Positions 17,201 through 31,924 of a DNA stretch of 64,000 nt are shown here, piece after piece. The position numbers were made by a program, and so were the translations under genes. The notes beneath the pieces are model-generated. The model ran no database searches. It saw only the letters and a list, made by a program, of their open reading frames with translations, and was not told where the DNA came from. This DNA is from Scortum barcoo. Lineage: Eukaryota; Chordata; Actinopteri; Centrarchiformes; Terapontidae. How positions within the stretch are numbered: position 1 is the first letter of the stretch; each line of letters opens with the position of its first letter. Location of the stretch: the NCBI GenBank assembly GCA_023238725.1, contig CM041533.1, positions 25,591,766 to 25,655,765 on the forward strand, read 5' to 3'.

Positions 17201-20200
17201 AGTATGTGCATACATACACAGTGTGTTACCAGATGACAGTGTTTATAAAAATTGAATTCTTCACAAATACATGAATTGTAAGTAACTTTCCAGAACATCT
17301 ATGACACAGTAGCTGTTGGTACTGACCTTCATGACTGAGGGAACAAGGACCTAAAAGAAGATAATACACACAGTATGTCTCTACAGTATGGCCTGTAGAA
17401 CATCTTACTGAATATTCTGTATTCTGTCATTAATTTCATTAAAATGGCAAGAGGTTTGCAACTGTCCCTGCAAAGCTTCAGTGTCCATTGCCACTGTTTT
17501 AATAAAAGAAAAAAATTTTCCAAGTCATTAACTGCAATTGTTGAAATAAAAGTCCCCTCGTCAACTAAAAATGTTCATTATGCTCTTATAGATTTTTTGT
17601 TTCTTCATTGGCTGGCTTTACATACATGGTTGCACTGCTACGCATTATGAGGGACCCAATTGTGATATCTGGCTTTTTCCCATTTTCATCAATTACTGTG
17701 AATATCAGAAAATTACATTACATTAGGCTCATAGAAGTAAAGGTATCAAGGTATCAGGTATCAAGTCATAGATGCAAGGCAAACTTTGAGAAACCTGACA
17801 TGTAGTTTTACAAAACAGAATCCCAAGCTCTTCCACCGTGCTGGTAAGAAAACATCCTATTCACTGCACAATAAAGTAATGAACCTATGTGTACCTCAAG
17901 TATTCAGTGCATGCTAGCTGCAGGTGACATATCTACTCACTCTTCTCATACATCACATGTAAAATATGAAGGTCTTCATGTATAGGGATATTTTGTGACA
18001 AAGAGTATAACATAAAAACATACATAAAAGAACCTGATGAGGAAACTAAAAAAGTAATGCATCATAAGATGGGGAAGAAGAGGCAGCATTTTCATTGCTC
18101 TTTGTGAAGAGGTTAATAATCAATTTACCTGTACAGCAGAATGTAACTTTTCCTTGCTTATTAGGGATTAGGGACAACACAATATGATGTAGATTTGTCA
18201 GTTTTAGCCATTATAACTCAGTGGCAAAGAGAAGACATAGTCTGTCAGTAATTTTTTTATCTTTTTCTGATAATCATCTTCAGAATCAAAACACAGCCGA
18301 GGTAACTCTGAACTCAGCAGATTGTGTTACCCGCTGCCATTAACACTGGTTCCTCATTTCAATGCTAAGTAATAAAACAAGACAGCTAGGTAACATGTGC
18401 AGCCTTATTAAACAAAGAAATTAAAAGGTGACATGAAAAAAAATGCATTTGTGAATATTGCAATTATAACATTAAAAAAAATCAAAAGTGAAAAAAAAGA
18501 TAGCGCTTATTATCTCAGTTATAATGAAATGTAAGATGAAATGTAAGAGTAATTAAATATTCTTTGATAATAATGATTTTTAATAATTTCTTGATTTATT
18601 GCACAAATGATTGTTTTAATTACATATTTTGCACAATATTCATACGTTTATCTATTTCATAATTGCTTATTTATTGTTAAGTATTTGACACTCTCCACTG
18701 TATACGAGCCTCAAAGCTACAGAATAAATTAAATGAAACAATGCTGATGAGGCATACACACCCTTTAGGAACAAAGTGGACAAACAAGGTAACCAACAGT
18801 AGGCATCACTGACCTACATATTTTGCATATGTTTTCAAAAACAAACATTTAAACCAAAAGGCCGTACAGATAATTATATAATAGTCACAAACTGAGACAC
18901 ACTTTGCAGCATTTCTGGAGATGTAAATTATCCAGCTTATTACGCAATTTATTGTCTGTACCCTTTATTCTTGTCCTTACACATTTCCTCCTTTCCTCCT
19001 GCTTTCTGCTTGTATTATTTCACCATGCAGTTATATAAAGAAGGATATAAACAATCCAACGTCCTGTCCCTTTTTCAGGATGGATGGGGTTGATCTTGGC
19101 ATCACTGCACTTTTAATCTGTACTCATCCGCATGGTCATGTGAGCCCACTTTATATTTGACATGAACTGTGGGAATCATAAGAAATGATTTTCCTTTTCT
19201 GATCACACATACTCCTTATGAAGTTGGCCTGGACTGGTACTGTGACAGACTGCCAACCTACCAGCCACTGAGGTAATGTGTGTGTGTAGGTGCATGTACA
19301 TGGTAATGCCTCTGTCCATCTGTTCTCCCCATCATCTCCAGCTCCTCTTTCATCTCAGCTACAGTACCCGATCACCAAGACAACCAAAATAAACAGCGGG
19401 ATTCTGGGTACCGTATCACCGTAACAACAAAGGATTAAGAAGTTGGGCCGGGTGGAACCAGAGGAGTGCCACATCTGGGCCTCATTAGCATCACAGGCCA
19501 ATGACAGATGACTTGAATTCTGCCCGGCGACACGACATTGGGCTGGATGGCGGTCCACTCTGACAGACAGGGAAATGACATCATCAGCGGAAACTGATGT
19601 TTTTTGGGCTTCGGGGAGCCATTTGTGGAGCTGGACAGATTTAATTTGGCTGAGTTTTACACATACACATACAGTAGAAACAGTCATCCTGTGGTCCAAA
19701 ACCATCCTATTAAGGTCATTAAACGTGTTGTCTACAATTCTAATCCAATGCACTTTTTGTCAAATTCAGTAAAAACTAAATCTCCTCACAGTCCTCCAGT
19801 TGGTCCTTCTGTGTGTGCACTGAAAAACAGGCCAGTGTTCATTCACAGCTCTGCCTCTGTAAAAGGACAACAACCTGTCCTCATTCCCAGGTGGTCAAAC
19901 AAGTTGTTAGTGGCAGAATTAGGAGACCTTTGAATGTACTGGACAGTCTTCTCTCTTAAGAATGTGCTCACACTGTACAGATTACATTTAGCTACAACTG
20001 TGACTGTAATTGGGGCTCATCAGTGTACAGACCTGCCCTACTTCTCACAGTTAATTTCTTAATAAACTGTCTTATCAATTTCTTAATTTATTAGAGAATT
20101 CTGATGCCAGTTTTATGAAGTGGTGACAGTCAGGCCTTTAGTTTAATCCCTCTTTGTTCATGTAAATTGTCAAATCATGTAAAAGTGTTTAGCTTGATAT

Positions 20201-22365
20201 TCATCATCCCATCCCTGCATTTCGCATGAATGCATGTGATCAACATACTTTGACCCCGCCTTCAAGTGATCAGCACATAGCTATCTGGTGGTAGAAATGA
20301 ACCAATAAGCTGTAGCATGAGGAAAAGGACATTTAGAGATCAAAGCAGGGTTAGCTCAGTCATGGTCGGTAACCACTGTTTGTCCAACGCTATTTTAATA
20401 TCTGCATGCTTGTGAGCTTCCACTCATGAAAATCTAAATGAGGCTGAGATATTATCACACTCTGTTGGGTTTTCTTTACCCGTCATTGGCAGTCAGAGCT
20501 CACTGGATCTCTGTTTCACTTAGTGCGTTTTTCAGAGCTCCCTCAGTACTCCAAAGGAAACAGTGTCTTCTCCTCAGAGGCTAGCTATCGTGCAAGTGCT
20601 CCACTGAGATTACTGTGGTCAGTCTAAGCCTCTGGACTTCAGTGGTTTTATTGCAATACAAATGTTCTTTATAGACTCTTTGATGTAAGCTTTTAACTAG
20701 TCACATCCTGAATTATGGATACAGCTGTCATTTTTTTGATAGAGATTAAATAACTGAGATTTAATTGTTTTCACAATATCCACAAATAAGTCATTAAGCC
20801 TGCAAGCTGAAGGTTTTAAGGTTAGAACGTCCACACGGTGATAAATATAAAATGCAACTTAACAAACATCATAAAATGAGACACAGGCAAAACACATAGA
20901 GCACATATAGAGACAGACAGCAGTCTGTGGACAACTTTAGTTGTGGAAGGAAACATTTACTGAAGTACAATTTCAACAAGTTCTCCAAATTAAATCTACA
21001 ACTACAACAACAAAAAAACTAATAGGTACACAGTAGTTTTAGCGAGATCAAGCCCACTAGTAACTGGTAAGAAATAGTTTTTGCATGTTAAAATTTAGAT
21101 TTTAATTACTTACAAATGTGTGTTTATTAAAGTAACAATCTCAAAGATCTCTGTTTCGTTCTCTTTGGTGGCACTTAGAGTGAGAAGTGCCACCAAAGTG
21201 TTTTTGGACCTCAGGTGACACAGCTGTCCCCATTTGTAGTTTTCAAACCCAGTGATTAAGGAACCAGCAGTCTGCAGTTCCACCTGTGGACTAACCCCAG
21301 AACGTTGGTCCTGAATTTAAGTAAGGTGGATTTTTGCTTCGGCAAGGCAACACTAATAACTCTTGTTTTTTCCTTTCTCCTTTCTCTTTTTTTCACTATT
21401 TGACATAATTTGAATTTTAAATTAGTTTCTTTTTCTCTGCATATTTAATTGTTTTAGAATTTGTCTGTAGAATTTCTCTGTTTGCCCATAATAACGTTTA
21501 CTCCCAACTCTTGCAGAGACTGAAAAAAATAGCAAGCTGCTTCACACACAGGTGAGCTGAAGAGCGAGTCTGTTGTAATCTTGTCTCACAGACAAACAAC
21601 TGTGATATGACTTTTCCTGGGAATGTCAGCCAAGATAGATCCAGTTCATAACATCTTGCAAATGCAAGGGCTTTTCATTAGGAACCCAACTGGCTGATTC
21701 ACAATTGTGTAACATCAATCGGCAAAACAAGGTGACTCAGCAGACACTGACTTAAATGCAATTGTAAGGAACCTACAGTAATTATGCAAACTATGTTGAC
21801 GAGCTGGCCGTTCAGTTTGTGGTTGTTGCAGTGCTGATTTCCTGTAAAACACACACTCTGTACTATGTACTGTATACATTTTCTTTATGTCAGGAGGGAA
21901 AGTCAACAGAAAATGTCAGTCATGGTGTTTTAGAGCTCATGTATCCTTGGAACACATAAAGACTTGCAATCTGCTAATTGTAATTGTCAAACTATGAAAA
22001 TGTGCTGATTGGGAGGAAGTTTTCTTTTGGTTTTTATTCACTTCTGTGCTGTTTCTGTCTCCTGTTTTTCTCCTGTTTTTGTTCAGTCTTTACAGGAATA
22101 TAGTCTTTCTCTTTGTGTCTCTCTCCGTCTCTAGCTCTTCCCTTTCTCTTGAATGAGCACTACCATCACCACCAGCATACAGTGAAGATCGTTACAAACA
22201 TCAACATGCACAGTCTGGCAGCATTGTGCTTTTAAGCAGTTTCACTGACAATGCCAAACCAGCAATGCACTCTGTAACCTTTACTGTGTCTCATCATTCC
22301 TGAAAAAGACTCCTCAACAATGTGCGTGCGTGCAAAAGCAACTAAATCAAAGAGCGATACAGAAT
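14220..22365. other. Intergenic, no gene recognised
   Basis: A/T-rich sequence upstream of lhx8. Short open frames show no recognisable domain, codon pattern or splice framework. It includes a GT tract at 17168-17200, a hairpin at 21163-21198, and a less A/T-rich block at about 19380-19620 discussed under findings. Confidence 0.6.
21163..21198. repeat. Perfect inverted repeat, 14-bp arms
   Basis: Arm ctttggtggcactt at 21163-21176 is exactly complementary to 21185-21198 around an 8-nt loop. Confidence 0.85.
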
Positions 22366-22369
22366 GTGA

Positions 22370-22860
22370 AGTCAAGTCAAGTAAATTTGATTGAAACAGC
22401 CTGATACCACAAATTTGCCTCATGGTTTTCATAGTCCGTACAACACACACAGCCCTCTGTCTTTAGAACGTCCACTCAGATAAGGAAGAACACTTTAAAG
22501 GAGAAAAAAACAATTAGATGACAAAATAGATAGGATTGTAAAACATATATGAAACCTACACAAAGAAACTTGAACGCATTCACAGAGGATAAAAGACCAG
22601 AGAAACTCAGGCAACACTTAGACGGGAGGGAAGGGAGAGAAGAGGATGAAGATCAGACACCGACAGCCAGGAGGCCCCAGGACAGACGATGGTCCAGCAC
22701 AGAGGAGCCTGAGTGAAAAGAGGGGCCAGGGGGGAAAAAGTGGGGATACAGGGGAGAGATAGATGCACAGCTGTACTAGTGGGACAAACAAACAGAGGGT
22801 TAGGGAGAAGATTTACAGTACTGTCTTCACTGGGACAAACATGGACTATAGTACTGGGCT
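22370..22860 (-). mobile_element. L2/Maui-type LINE 3' UTR fragment, reverse orientation
   Basis: Read on the minus strand, 22445-22370 resembles the L2 3' end (short gap from 'ggcaaattt' to an A/T tail of tcaaatttacttgacttgac type). The sequence above it (gccctctgtctttagaacg, ctcagataagg) resembles the family 3' UTR. No coding part is present. Boundaries are approximate. Confidence 0.55.
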
Positions 22861-22959
22861 TAATACGCTGATTGAAACTGTGGCCTGAAGTAGTCAAATA
22901 AGAACACAATAAAAGAAAATCAGGAGAGGTGAGTTTAAACATCACAAACACCTTAAAGT

Positions 22960-24600
22960 CTATACTGACAGGGATATGGAGCTGTGGTATTGTTCACACT
23001 GCGCACACACACAATGCTGCCCTGCCAGGCGATGCAGTGGTTCTTAATGTTCTCGTCTGAGGAGAGAGTTACAACAGTGATGCACTCATCTGTATGAACA
23101 GCGTTCTGTGAGTCTTGTGGACTGCGGCCCTTCAACAATCTGCCCTTTAGTTTAACATCTTTGCTCATTCAATCTAAAACCATAATGTGAACAGTCCACT
23201 CAGCCTCTCAGTGCTCAGCAAATACAGCAGCAGATAGGCTGTGTGCACCTCACTGATGATCAGAGTTCCTTAGAGAGTGTAGAAGTCAGGATCCTCCATG
23301 AACGTTACAGCATTTAGCCAGTCCCAGGATTCACCTGTTGGCCCTAATCCTCACTGATTCCAGGCTTTTTTCCTCTTTAAAATGTTGAATATCTAACAAT
23401 GCAAAAACATCACATCTTATAAATGTCACTATAATGCTGCCATACTCTACAGATCCATCAGTGTGCAGGAGAGCAGACACAGCCCTTTGTCATGTTTTTC
23501 ATGTTTCATCAATGGGTGATGGGTGTCAAAGCAGCAGCACCCAGTAATGTTTTACGTAACACACTGGTGACATCAGGTCTCACTTCGCAGCCTTGATAAG
23601 CATCAACTCTCCAGAAAGGCAGTAGTGTGGCTGTTGTGCCTTCAATACTTTTTCTGTTTTCATGGTCTGTGTGTTGCACTCACAGAAGGAGGGGGGACAA
23701 AGGGTACTGATTTCCAGGGTCCAACAGTATGAAGGGGACCATTGAAAACTGCTTATATTCATAATTTTAAAATCATATGGGGCCAAACACAGAGTGCAGT
23801 GCTACACACCTGGTTTAAACAGTCTGCTTTCACACATCACCCACTTGTCTCATTGTGAAACCTCTGTGTTTGAGATTTCTATAATCTATATGGGATGTCC
23901 GTAATTTCCTACCTCACTTTATTTCCACCTGTTAATCACACTCACACATCAATAAAACATGACAGCAAAATAAATTTTATGTCAGAGTACAAGAGGAGTT
24001 TTTATGGTACTTGTATCTCAAATATACATTTATATATTATATATTTTTTGATATTCGAAAAACACTCTTTTGTTCAAATTAAACTCAAGACAGGTTTTTC
24101 TCAAAGCTCTTTCCAGATAAGTCTTGAGGCCTTACACTACAGTGGTGCTGAGTGCTGAAGCCACAGCTTCAAAGCTCTGTCTGTCAGTTGGCTGGCTAAC
24201 ACAGCGAAAAATCAGCCTCCAAACTCACTGAAAGCCCGTTGTTGGTGTTGAAAGACCACTTTCATTCCATTTCTGTATTCTTCTACTGGCACTTGCAGAT
24301 ACGTTACAATACATCTGATAGCTAAGGGCAAAAATTCCACCGTCTGTGTGTATTGGCTGGCATGTTTGATACCTATCAAGATACTTCCTACCTCTGTCAC
24401 TCTTGTGTTAGAAAACATAATGCGCACTTAAAAAAAGCCATAGAGCGTATTTGACCTTAAGTATGTCAATATGTAACACTGAGGCTTTCTGAGCATTTGG
24501 AGACATGCAGTAGGGCCAAGTAAACCCTAATACCTTGGTCTAATATTTGGAAACATTCTGATTTAGGTTTAAGGTACTTTCATTATCATCCTCATGTGTG
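22960..24600. other. Intergenic, no gene recognised
   Basis: Non-coding sequence with short open frames on both strands that match nothing I know. No strong repeat was recognised. Confidence 0.5.
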
Positions 24601-24769
24601 CTACCTGTTAGTGTGAAAAGTGTGTCGCCTGTAAAGTATATTTTCATTTGCACAGCCTGTCAATATACCTACATTTTATTTAGATTTTGCCCTTTAATTG
24701 CCTTTTTACACACCCAGCACGTACAGAGCAACATTAGCATTTTGGAATCCTTTCTGTGTCCACCTGATG

Positions 24770-25060
24770 AATGTCAGTCCTGTCCCAGCATGCACTGGGA
24801 GAGAGGAACACCCTGGACTGGTCGCCAGTCAATCACAGGGCAGAAATATAGAGACAGACTACCACACACACTCACATTCACACCTATGGGCAGTTTCACC
24901 TATGGGATTAATTAACCTAAGGTGCATGTCTTTGGATTGTGGGAGGAAGCCAGAGTACCCAGAAAAACCCCACACAGGCACAGAGAGAACATGCAGACTC
25001 CACACAGGACACAAACCCTCGAGGCAACACTTCTAGTCACTGCACTCTGCCACCCACAAT
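24770..25060. repeat. Interspersed teleost repeat, copy 2
   Basis: Same family and orientation as 6720-7010: it shares acaccctggactgg, gccagtcaatcacagggc, cactcacattcacacctatg and gtctttggattgtgggagga. Its 5' part is more eroded. Confidence 0.8.
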
Positions 25061-25518
25061 TCAGTAATATATAGTTTAACGTCTTTTTACATGTGTTTTT
25101 GCAGTGATTGTCTAATCTGTATAATACTTTTACAAGCAGTTCTTACATTTTATTTTACATGTCATTTAAAGTTGATGAGAGCAGTGTGACTGAACTAAAA
25201 TCTGTGGGACACAGAAAAAGAAACAGGGGAAACTGCAGAGCCAGGTTCATCACTACAAGCTACATCTTCTATATTTTTTTCTATTGTTAACATAAAAATA
25301 CATATGAAGCTTTAATGATCTCTCAACCTCCTTATTCTGCAACCATACAGGGAGTCCTGACACCGCAGCTGTAAATGACCATAAAACAGGGCGTCACTTA
25401 TTTTTTTAATATTACAACAGTGAAGATGTTAACTCAATGGACAATTTCACTTTATTACAACTTATTTACAGACCTTTGGCATCACTTTATCAATTATAAT
25501 AATATTGTGCTAAGATGA

Positions 25519-25563
25519 TGATAGACAGATAGACAGATAGATAGATAGATAGATAGATAGATA
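25519..25563. repeat. (GATA)n microsatellite
   Basis: About ten GATA/GACA units in an otherwise A/T-rich stretch. Confidence 0.95.
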
Positions 25564-27236
25564 TGAAAAACACAGATATACAAATATTTAGGTAAAAAAA
25601 TGGTTCTTTTATTTTGATCTTTCAACACTTCAGTTGTTGGGAAATATTATTATGTGAATTATATGCATGTTGATTCACAGTATTTCTTTTTAAATAATGA
25701 GATGAATGCAGCACACTTTTTGCAACACACAGTTTGTCCTCCTGTCTGGATGCTGAGTATCAAAGTCAGACATCAAAGCTGCATCTGTCAGTCTGATGAC
25801 TAACACTGTTAGAAACCAAAAGCTTTGACTCACTTGTGTTATTAGAAAACTTTCATCACTTCATCTGCCACGGCGCTCACATCGAGCCACCACTGTTTAT
25901 CAAATCATATCATAATCACAACAAAGCACTTTGTAGCTAAAATTGGACTTCAAAGCTGAAGCAGGGATATTTTCTGTCAGTCTTCATTCTTTCTGTTTCT
26001 TTATTTCTTTCTTCATTACATTACTTACTTCATTGTTAATCCTGCTCCGGCTTCCTTCCCCCTCCTCTCGTACTCTCTGTTTCATTCACGTCTCTCTTTA
26101 ATCCCATTTGCCCCCCCGCCTCCGCCCATATCTCTCCCTCCATCTCTCCATCTCTCCCTCCTGTTCTCTCTGACATGTCTCTGTGTTTCCTGTCCTTTGT
26201 GAAACCCTCCTCTCTGTCACATTTTGTTTTCCTCATTCTATCCTGTTTTAATCCAGTTCCCGCCTTCCCTTGCGCAGCAGAGTCACGCTATTGGAGGAAA
26301 TGGGTGAATGGTGGCTGCTGAGTGACAGGTTATTCTGGGCCCAGTGTGGAGGTAAACACGGCGAGGTAATGGAGGTAAACGTCCGGCCGGTTAGCTGGGT
26401 GGTGCACAAACAATAGGCCTGTTGGTTCTGGCGGGGCAGCGACACGGTCGCTTCTGGTTCAAAACCCACCTAAAGATTTCTCTTCTTATTATTATATCTG
26501 CCAACCATGCATTCACACCTTAATCTTTGTTGATGGTTCACTTTGTTCTAGCTCCAATCTGACTATTTGATTTTCTGGAGTCTTCTGCAGCCATGTAACT
26601 CCACATGGACAAATCATGGTGCTGCCAACTGCCGCAAGTTCCTCTGATGATCTGATCAACAAGCACTAATTAATGTATTCTCACACATGGAGCGCCAAAC
26701 TTTGCCTGATCTTTTTCATAAAGTAATGGCTTTTTAGCATTTAAACCATTATGAGTCACCATTATGCAACCAATAGCTCTATTCAAACATAACAGGACTG
26801 TTACTGACGAAGTTACAATGCTGGCCCGGCACAGTGTTTGGCGCTGGGTGTACGAGAGGGAGCACATAGCCAAGTTCCATTTTCACACAGCCCTGTCTCC
26901 TAGAAATGTGTGTAAAACTAATTTGCTGAAATGTAATCTTAAGCGGAATATGTTTTCTTGTTGTGGGAAAATTTTGTTAAAAATTTGGCAAGTAAAAAAG
27001 TCAGTAAAATGTTCACTGACAACATATTTCACTGACTGATATACACTTAAAACAACTGTCTTTTTTTTTTTTTACATAAAAGACCATGTACAATATGAAA
27101 TATAAATGCTACCATTTGATGCATTGTTCCTTTTGTAATATAAGGTCACAAGTAAAACGAAAATTAAATAAAAAGAAACAAATCAGACAAACAGGACACA
27201 TGACACAGAGCTATGTACGGTGTGTACAGTGGTACA

Positions 27237-27286
<50 letters not shown>
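27237..27286. repeat. (CA)n microsatellite
   Basis: About 25 uninterrupted CA units. Confidence 0.97.
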
Positions 27287-27287
<1 letters not shown>

Positions 27288-29233
27288 ATCAACATGTCAA
27301 AATGAAATTAAAATAAAGGAGAATTGTATAGAAAGCAAAAACTATAACATGCAGAGTTGGTGCTCACAAAGTTAAGTAGCTTCGTTCAGCTTTAAAAGAC
27401 TTTTCAATTTGACTAAAGCTACTGACAGAAGTAAAACTGACAGTTGTAGCTTTCACAGAGAATACTGACTGACAGCAACATGCAACAGAAGGCTGCAGTA
27501 CAATCTCCTCTAGGAGGGAGATCATTCCTGAGGATTTCAAAGGGTTCTTCAAACCATCAACAAAGGTACTTAAAGGCTCCTAAGATGATGTTTCTCCAGT
27601 ACCCAGTACAGTGATGAAATTGAATTGACTTTTTTTATCCAGAATTTATAAGGTTTCTTTATAAAAGCTCTCTTTGTGGTTTAATGAGTATTTCTTCAGA
27701 CTACCTTCACAGGTTAGGTTCTGTTATACAATAGGACCTGCTGGAAAGGATCAGCATGCAAAAATATCTTTGCATCCATAGAAAAACCTATTGAAATGTC
27801 TGAAATGTGCCAATTTTTATTAAATGTTTATTTCTTTTCTTTTTTTCATGTGTTTTTTTTTTATTAAGATTTGGATTCATTGTTGCAACATAATAATTCA
27901 ATAACTATATTATAATTTTACCTTTGATGAGAATACCAGCATTAGGGGGTGGCTCATTGGCTTTGGAAATAAAGACTTGATGTACTTGTTCACATACTGT
28001 ACTTACAGACTTGTGAATCTATGCAGAATTACGAGGGTGAAATAGCTTCAAGATTTGAGTTGTAACATGGGAGGTGTTTTAAAGACGAGGCTTTTTTCAG
28101 ACTCTGACCATGTCTGTCTGTCTGTCAACCCAGTCACTGCAGATAATCTCTGTGCAGGCTCAGACAGAGGGAAAACTGCTACATTTGAATGGTAAATAAG
28201 GGTGTGTGTGTGTTTGTGTGTATGTGTATGTGTGTGTGTCTGTGGCTCTAGGCCACATACTGTCACATTTGTGGTGTATGGCTATCTCTGCCTGCATTTT
28301 GTGTTATCTCACTCTTTATGTGGGACATCTCAGTGTTATGGCTGGATGCTCTCAGAGTTACAGGAGATACCACAGCAGTGGAAAACACACCGGAAAAACT
28401 CAGTCAGAGCTTAAAAGTATTGGATTAGTCATATTCCCAAGTGAATTAAAAGAATACCCAACTGATTTAGTATTGCTCTCTTATAATATTGTTGGTCTCA
28501 TGATGGACAAAAAGGATGCATAAATCATCTTTTTTATTCCAAACGTTCTTCTTCCCTTATGCCTACATTACCCACAATGAAAACTGAGCACTAAGAGCTG
28601 TGTGTGTTATGTTGGTAGCTCCTAATGTAGCTTCTAGCCTCAAGCAGAGATGAGGGGTTTGTACGGGGGTCTGGTCAGTTCACTTCATTTTTTAAACTCC
28701 TCAGACTCACGTGAGGGCATTTATCAGATTCCACAGAGCTCCCCCTGCAGACACAAAAGGCTTATGCAACTTTTTTCACAAATACGGTAGTACACCTGGA
28801 GGCAGATTTTGAAGACTTCTGGTCTATAAAATAACTTGTAGCAGTAAAAGAGGAGCTCACTCACTTGAGACCGTCAAAGTCCTGCCTTTTCAGAGCACAT
28901 CTCGTTGAATGCAAAATCTTTCTTTTGACGTGATCTTAGAACTTTCGTTTCCTGTATTAGTGTCACCACAATGATTCCAGTCAGTATATTGTTCATATTA
29001 GTTAATGTAAATATCATTTTGAGTTTTTTAAGTCAGTGCAATTGATAATTCCAGAAGGAATCCTGGCATTGTCTTAACAGGTGAATTGACAAGCCAAATA
29101 CCACATTCATTAACATGGTCATAAAAAAACATGCAGCAGTCAAAACCAATACTGTCAGTCTATCCCCTTAAAAATCAAACTGACATCAATATCCTGTCTG
29201 GAGGTGTTAGGCCAAGTGCAAGGGACACACGCA

Positions 29234-29235
<2 letters not shown>

Positions 29236-29273
<38 letters not shown>
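29236..29273. repeat. (CA)n microsatellite
   Basis: About 19 CA units. Confidence 0.95.
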
Positions 29274-29276
<3 letters not shown>

Positions 29277-31015
29277 GGGGAGGAAGTGTGTGGGGCCCAG
29301 TCTGTCTGGCAGAGTGGAAGATGATTCTTTGAAAGGAATAGTACCTCACCATAATTTATTCACACTGTTGGCCAATACAAAGTCCTAAAATTACGGTCTG
29401 ATCCAGACATGCACCAAGTCTGTGATCCTACACACACACACACCTACTCTTTAACTCTTTTTTTGTCTTTAACTTTTGTTAATATTTTAACATATTCAGC
29501 CCAAAATCTGTGAGTGATCCTGGTTCAGAATGTGAATTGTATTGAAGTCTGTAATGGTTATGTTGCATTTTGCCCCACATACATACACAAACATACTGAA
29601 GAAGAAGAGCATAAATGTATGTATGTGAATGAAGCACTGTGGGTTATTTGCTCAAAACAGCCTGAATTTGTGTGTTCACTCCAGTTTAGTGATTCTTTGA
29701 GAGAATCATGGTTTGATGGTGTCCCAGGACAGTCTGCTGCCGGCAGAATTCCTTCCAATCCTTACCCACATAGACTAATACTGCGTATTCACTGGGTTTT
29801 TAGTTACCAAGACAAACGAATCCCCAAAGAAGGCGGTGGTCAGACAGACACAGGACTACAAGAATCCACATTCATTTCAATGAGAAATGGCAAGTATGCT
29901 GACCCAGAGGCCTGCAGAGAAAAATGTTGATATTTACACGTAAACATCACTGTGTGTATTAACATCTAGTTACATTTATTGATTTCAGCCCTGGTACCTT
30001 TTGTTAGACAGTTTTGTTGTTGCTGTGTCACTGATGGGGTTAATATCATTTTAGTCTCTCAGTGGACAGACTGGTCAGGGACAAGCTAGAAAAATAGTTT
30101 TATTAACAAGTTGTGTGTTCTTAGCTATTTTACCTCCAGTCCAGAATTACAGCTGGGTGTGGTCAGACTTGTGCCTTCTTGTACCTGTAATTACATCCAA
30201 CAATGACACACAGCAGCATATCAGTAAGAAAAGATTTGTGTCTTCAGTCTTCACATCTGACTCGCTCGTCTGACTTTATTAATGCATTTTTGGATTATTA
30301 CATTGGATATATTCTTTATTGTTTGTACTGTGAACGTTTACACATTCCATCCTCTTTGTTTCAAACACTGTAAAGCTTGTATTTCATTTTTAAAAACAAT
30401 ATACAATATATCTATAAACTCATTTATTTTTACATACTTTTATTATTAATATGTTTTAATTCTAATTTATTTATGTTGTATTTATGAGTCTTGACTTTTG
30501 CAGTACTTCTTTTTTTGTTCTTCCTTTCTCTTACTTTCTTTACCTTTATGTACCAATATACTTGGGCAAATTCCTTGTATGTGAAGACATACCTGACAAA
30601 AAAGCTGATTCGGATTCTGCTGTCAGTCTCTGTCTGGTGTTAAAGGACCGACATGCTAAATTCTTAAAGCATTGTTGGTTGATTTTTAATGTTGATTCAT
30701 TCAAGGTCACTGTGGTGAAATTGTTTCCTTTGTTCCATGATCTAGGTTTAAAGTAAAAAAACATGTCAGGCTGTTAGACAAAAAAAAATGATAGCTACTA
30801 CTGCTGGCATGTTTTAAACAACCAAACATATCCTAGTTCAGAGGGTGAAGGAGATGAGGGGAGACTGAATGGAGGAGAAAGGGATACAAGGAGAAAAGAG
30901 AGGACAGGGAGAGCAGGGAAGTAAGGAGAGACCTCCGGACCCTCTTTGAGTGTTTATATAGTGGTGGTAGGATATCCTGCTACATGATGAAATCATTACA
31001 GACCTGTGCAGTCTT

Positions 31016-31016
<1 letters not shown>

Positions 31017-31046
<30 letters not shown>
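31017..31046. repeat. (GT)n microsatellite
   Basis: About 15 GT units. Confidence 0.95.
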
Positions 31047-31050
<4 letters not shown>

Positions 31051-31885
31051 CTGAAGCAAATATTCACCTCCCTTTATAAAACAGTGTGATTGACTGTTTT
31101 GCTATTTGCCAGTATCACACAGTTTCATTGCTACTTGATAATCAAAAAAGATCTGCCTGGTACACACAAAGCACAGATCTAAATGATGAAAGAAAGACAA
31201 AATAGAAAACAGGAATTAACACAATTGTTTAGGCAGATTAAACACAAGTTTCCATCAAATATGAATATTGTACTACTAACTCTATTCTACACTGACAAAT
31301 GTATGGAGCCCGAAAACCAACAGAAGACAGCAAATGACCAGTCAAAGATATAAGTGAATACATTAATACACAGCACAGTCAAATAATTCAGTGTAAAACA
31401 AAATATACCCCTAAACTTTTAAAGAGAACTTTACATTTTGATTTTTATTTTGTATTTTATTCTATTATTATTTTTTCCCCTTCACTCCCATTCAGTAGAT
31501 AAAAAAAGTGAAATCTAAAGGAGTTAAATAGATGTTTCTAACTGCGTGTCTGATAAATCCTCACTTTCTTTTTTTGTCTGTTTCAGAGCTCTATACAGAA
31601 GTTTCCATCATCTACTGCTGGTACATGGAGGATGTTGGTGCATCTCAGCACTTTGAGCAAAATTGAGCAGCAGGAAAATCTCTAAATCCTTGATGTGTTC
31701 CTTTAATCTTCACTGTTGAACCATTTCCATTGTAATAAATAAATACAGTCAGATGTAAAGCACAGGAAATAGCAGTAGTTCCTGTGGCTGCACTACACTA
31801 ATAGATCTCACACATGGACACACACACACACAGCCTGTGGTGATCCAGCACAGATCACCTTTCAGCAGCGCTGCCTCCAAGCAAG

Positions 31886-31887
<2 letters not shown>

Positions 31888-31921
<34 letters not shown>
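31888..31921. repeat. (GT)n microsatellite
   Basis: About 17 GT units. Confidence 0.95.

Positions 31922-31924
<3 letters not shown>

Noticed and set aside
19604..19933. 109-codon open frame on the plus strand
   Set aside because: No recognisable domain, no splice framework, and composition like its surroundings.
22607..22951. 114-codon open frame on the minus strand
   Set aside because: Overlaps the L2 3' UTR fragment, which is non-coding in this family.
26385..26470. tRNA- or SINE-like segment ending tctggttcaaaaccc
   Set aside because: A B-box-like word is present, but no cloverleaf or A box could be drawn.
29514..29930. 138-codon open frame on the plus strand
   Set aside because: No domain or family match. 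It looks like a chance open frame in intergenic DNA.
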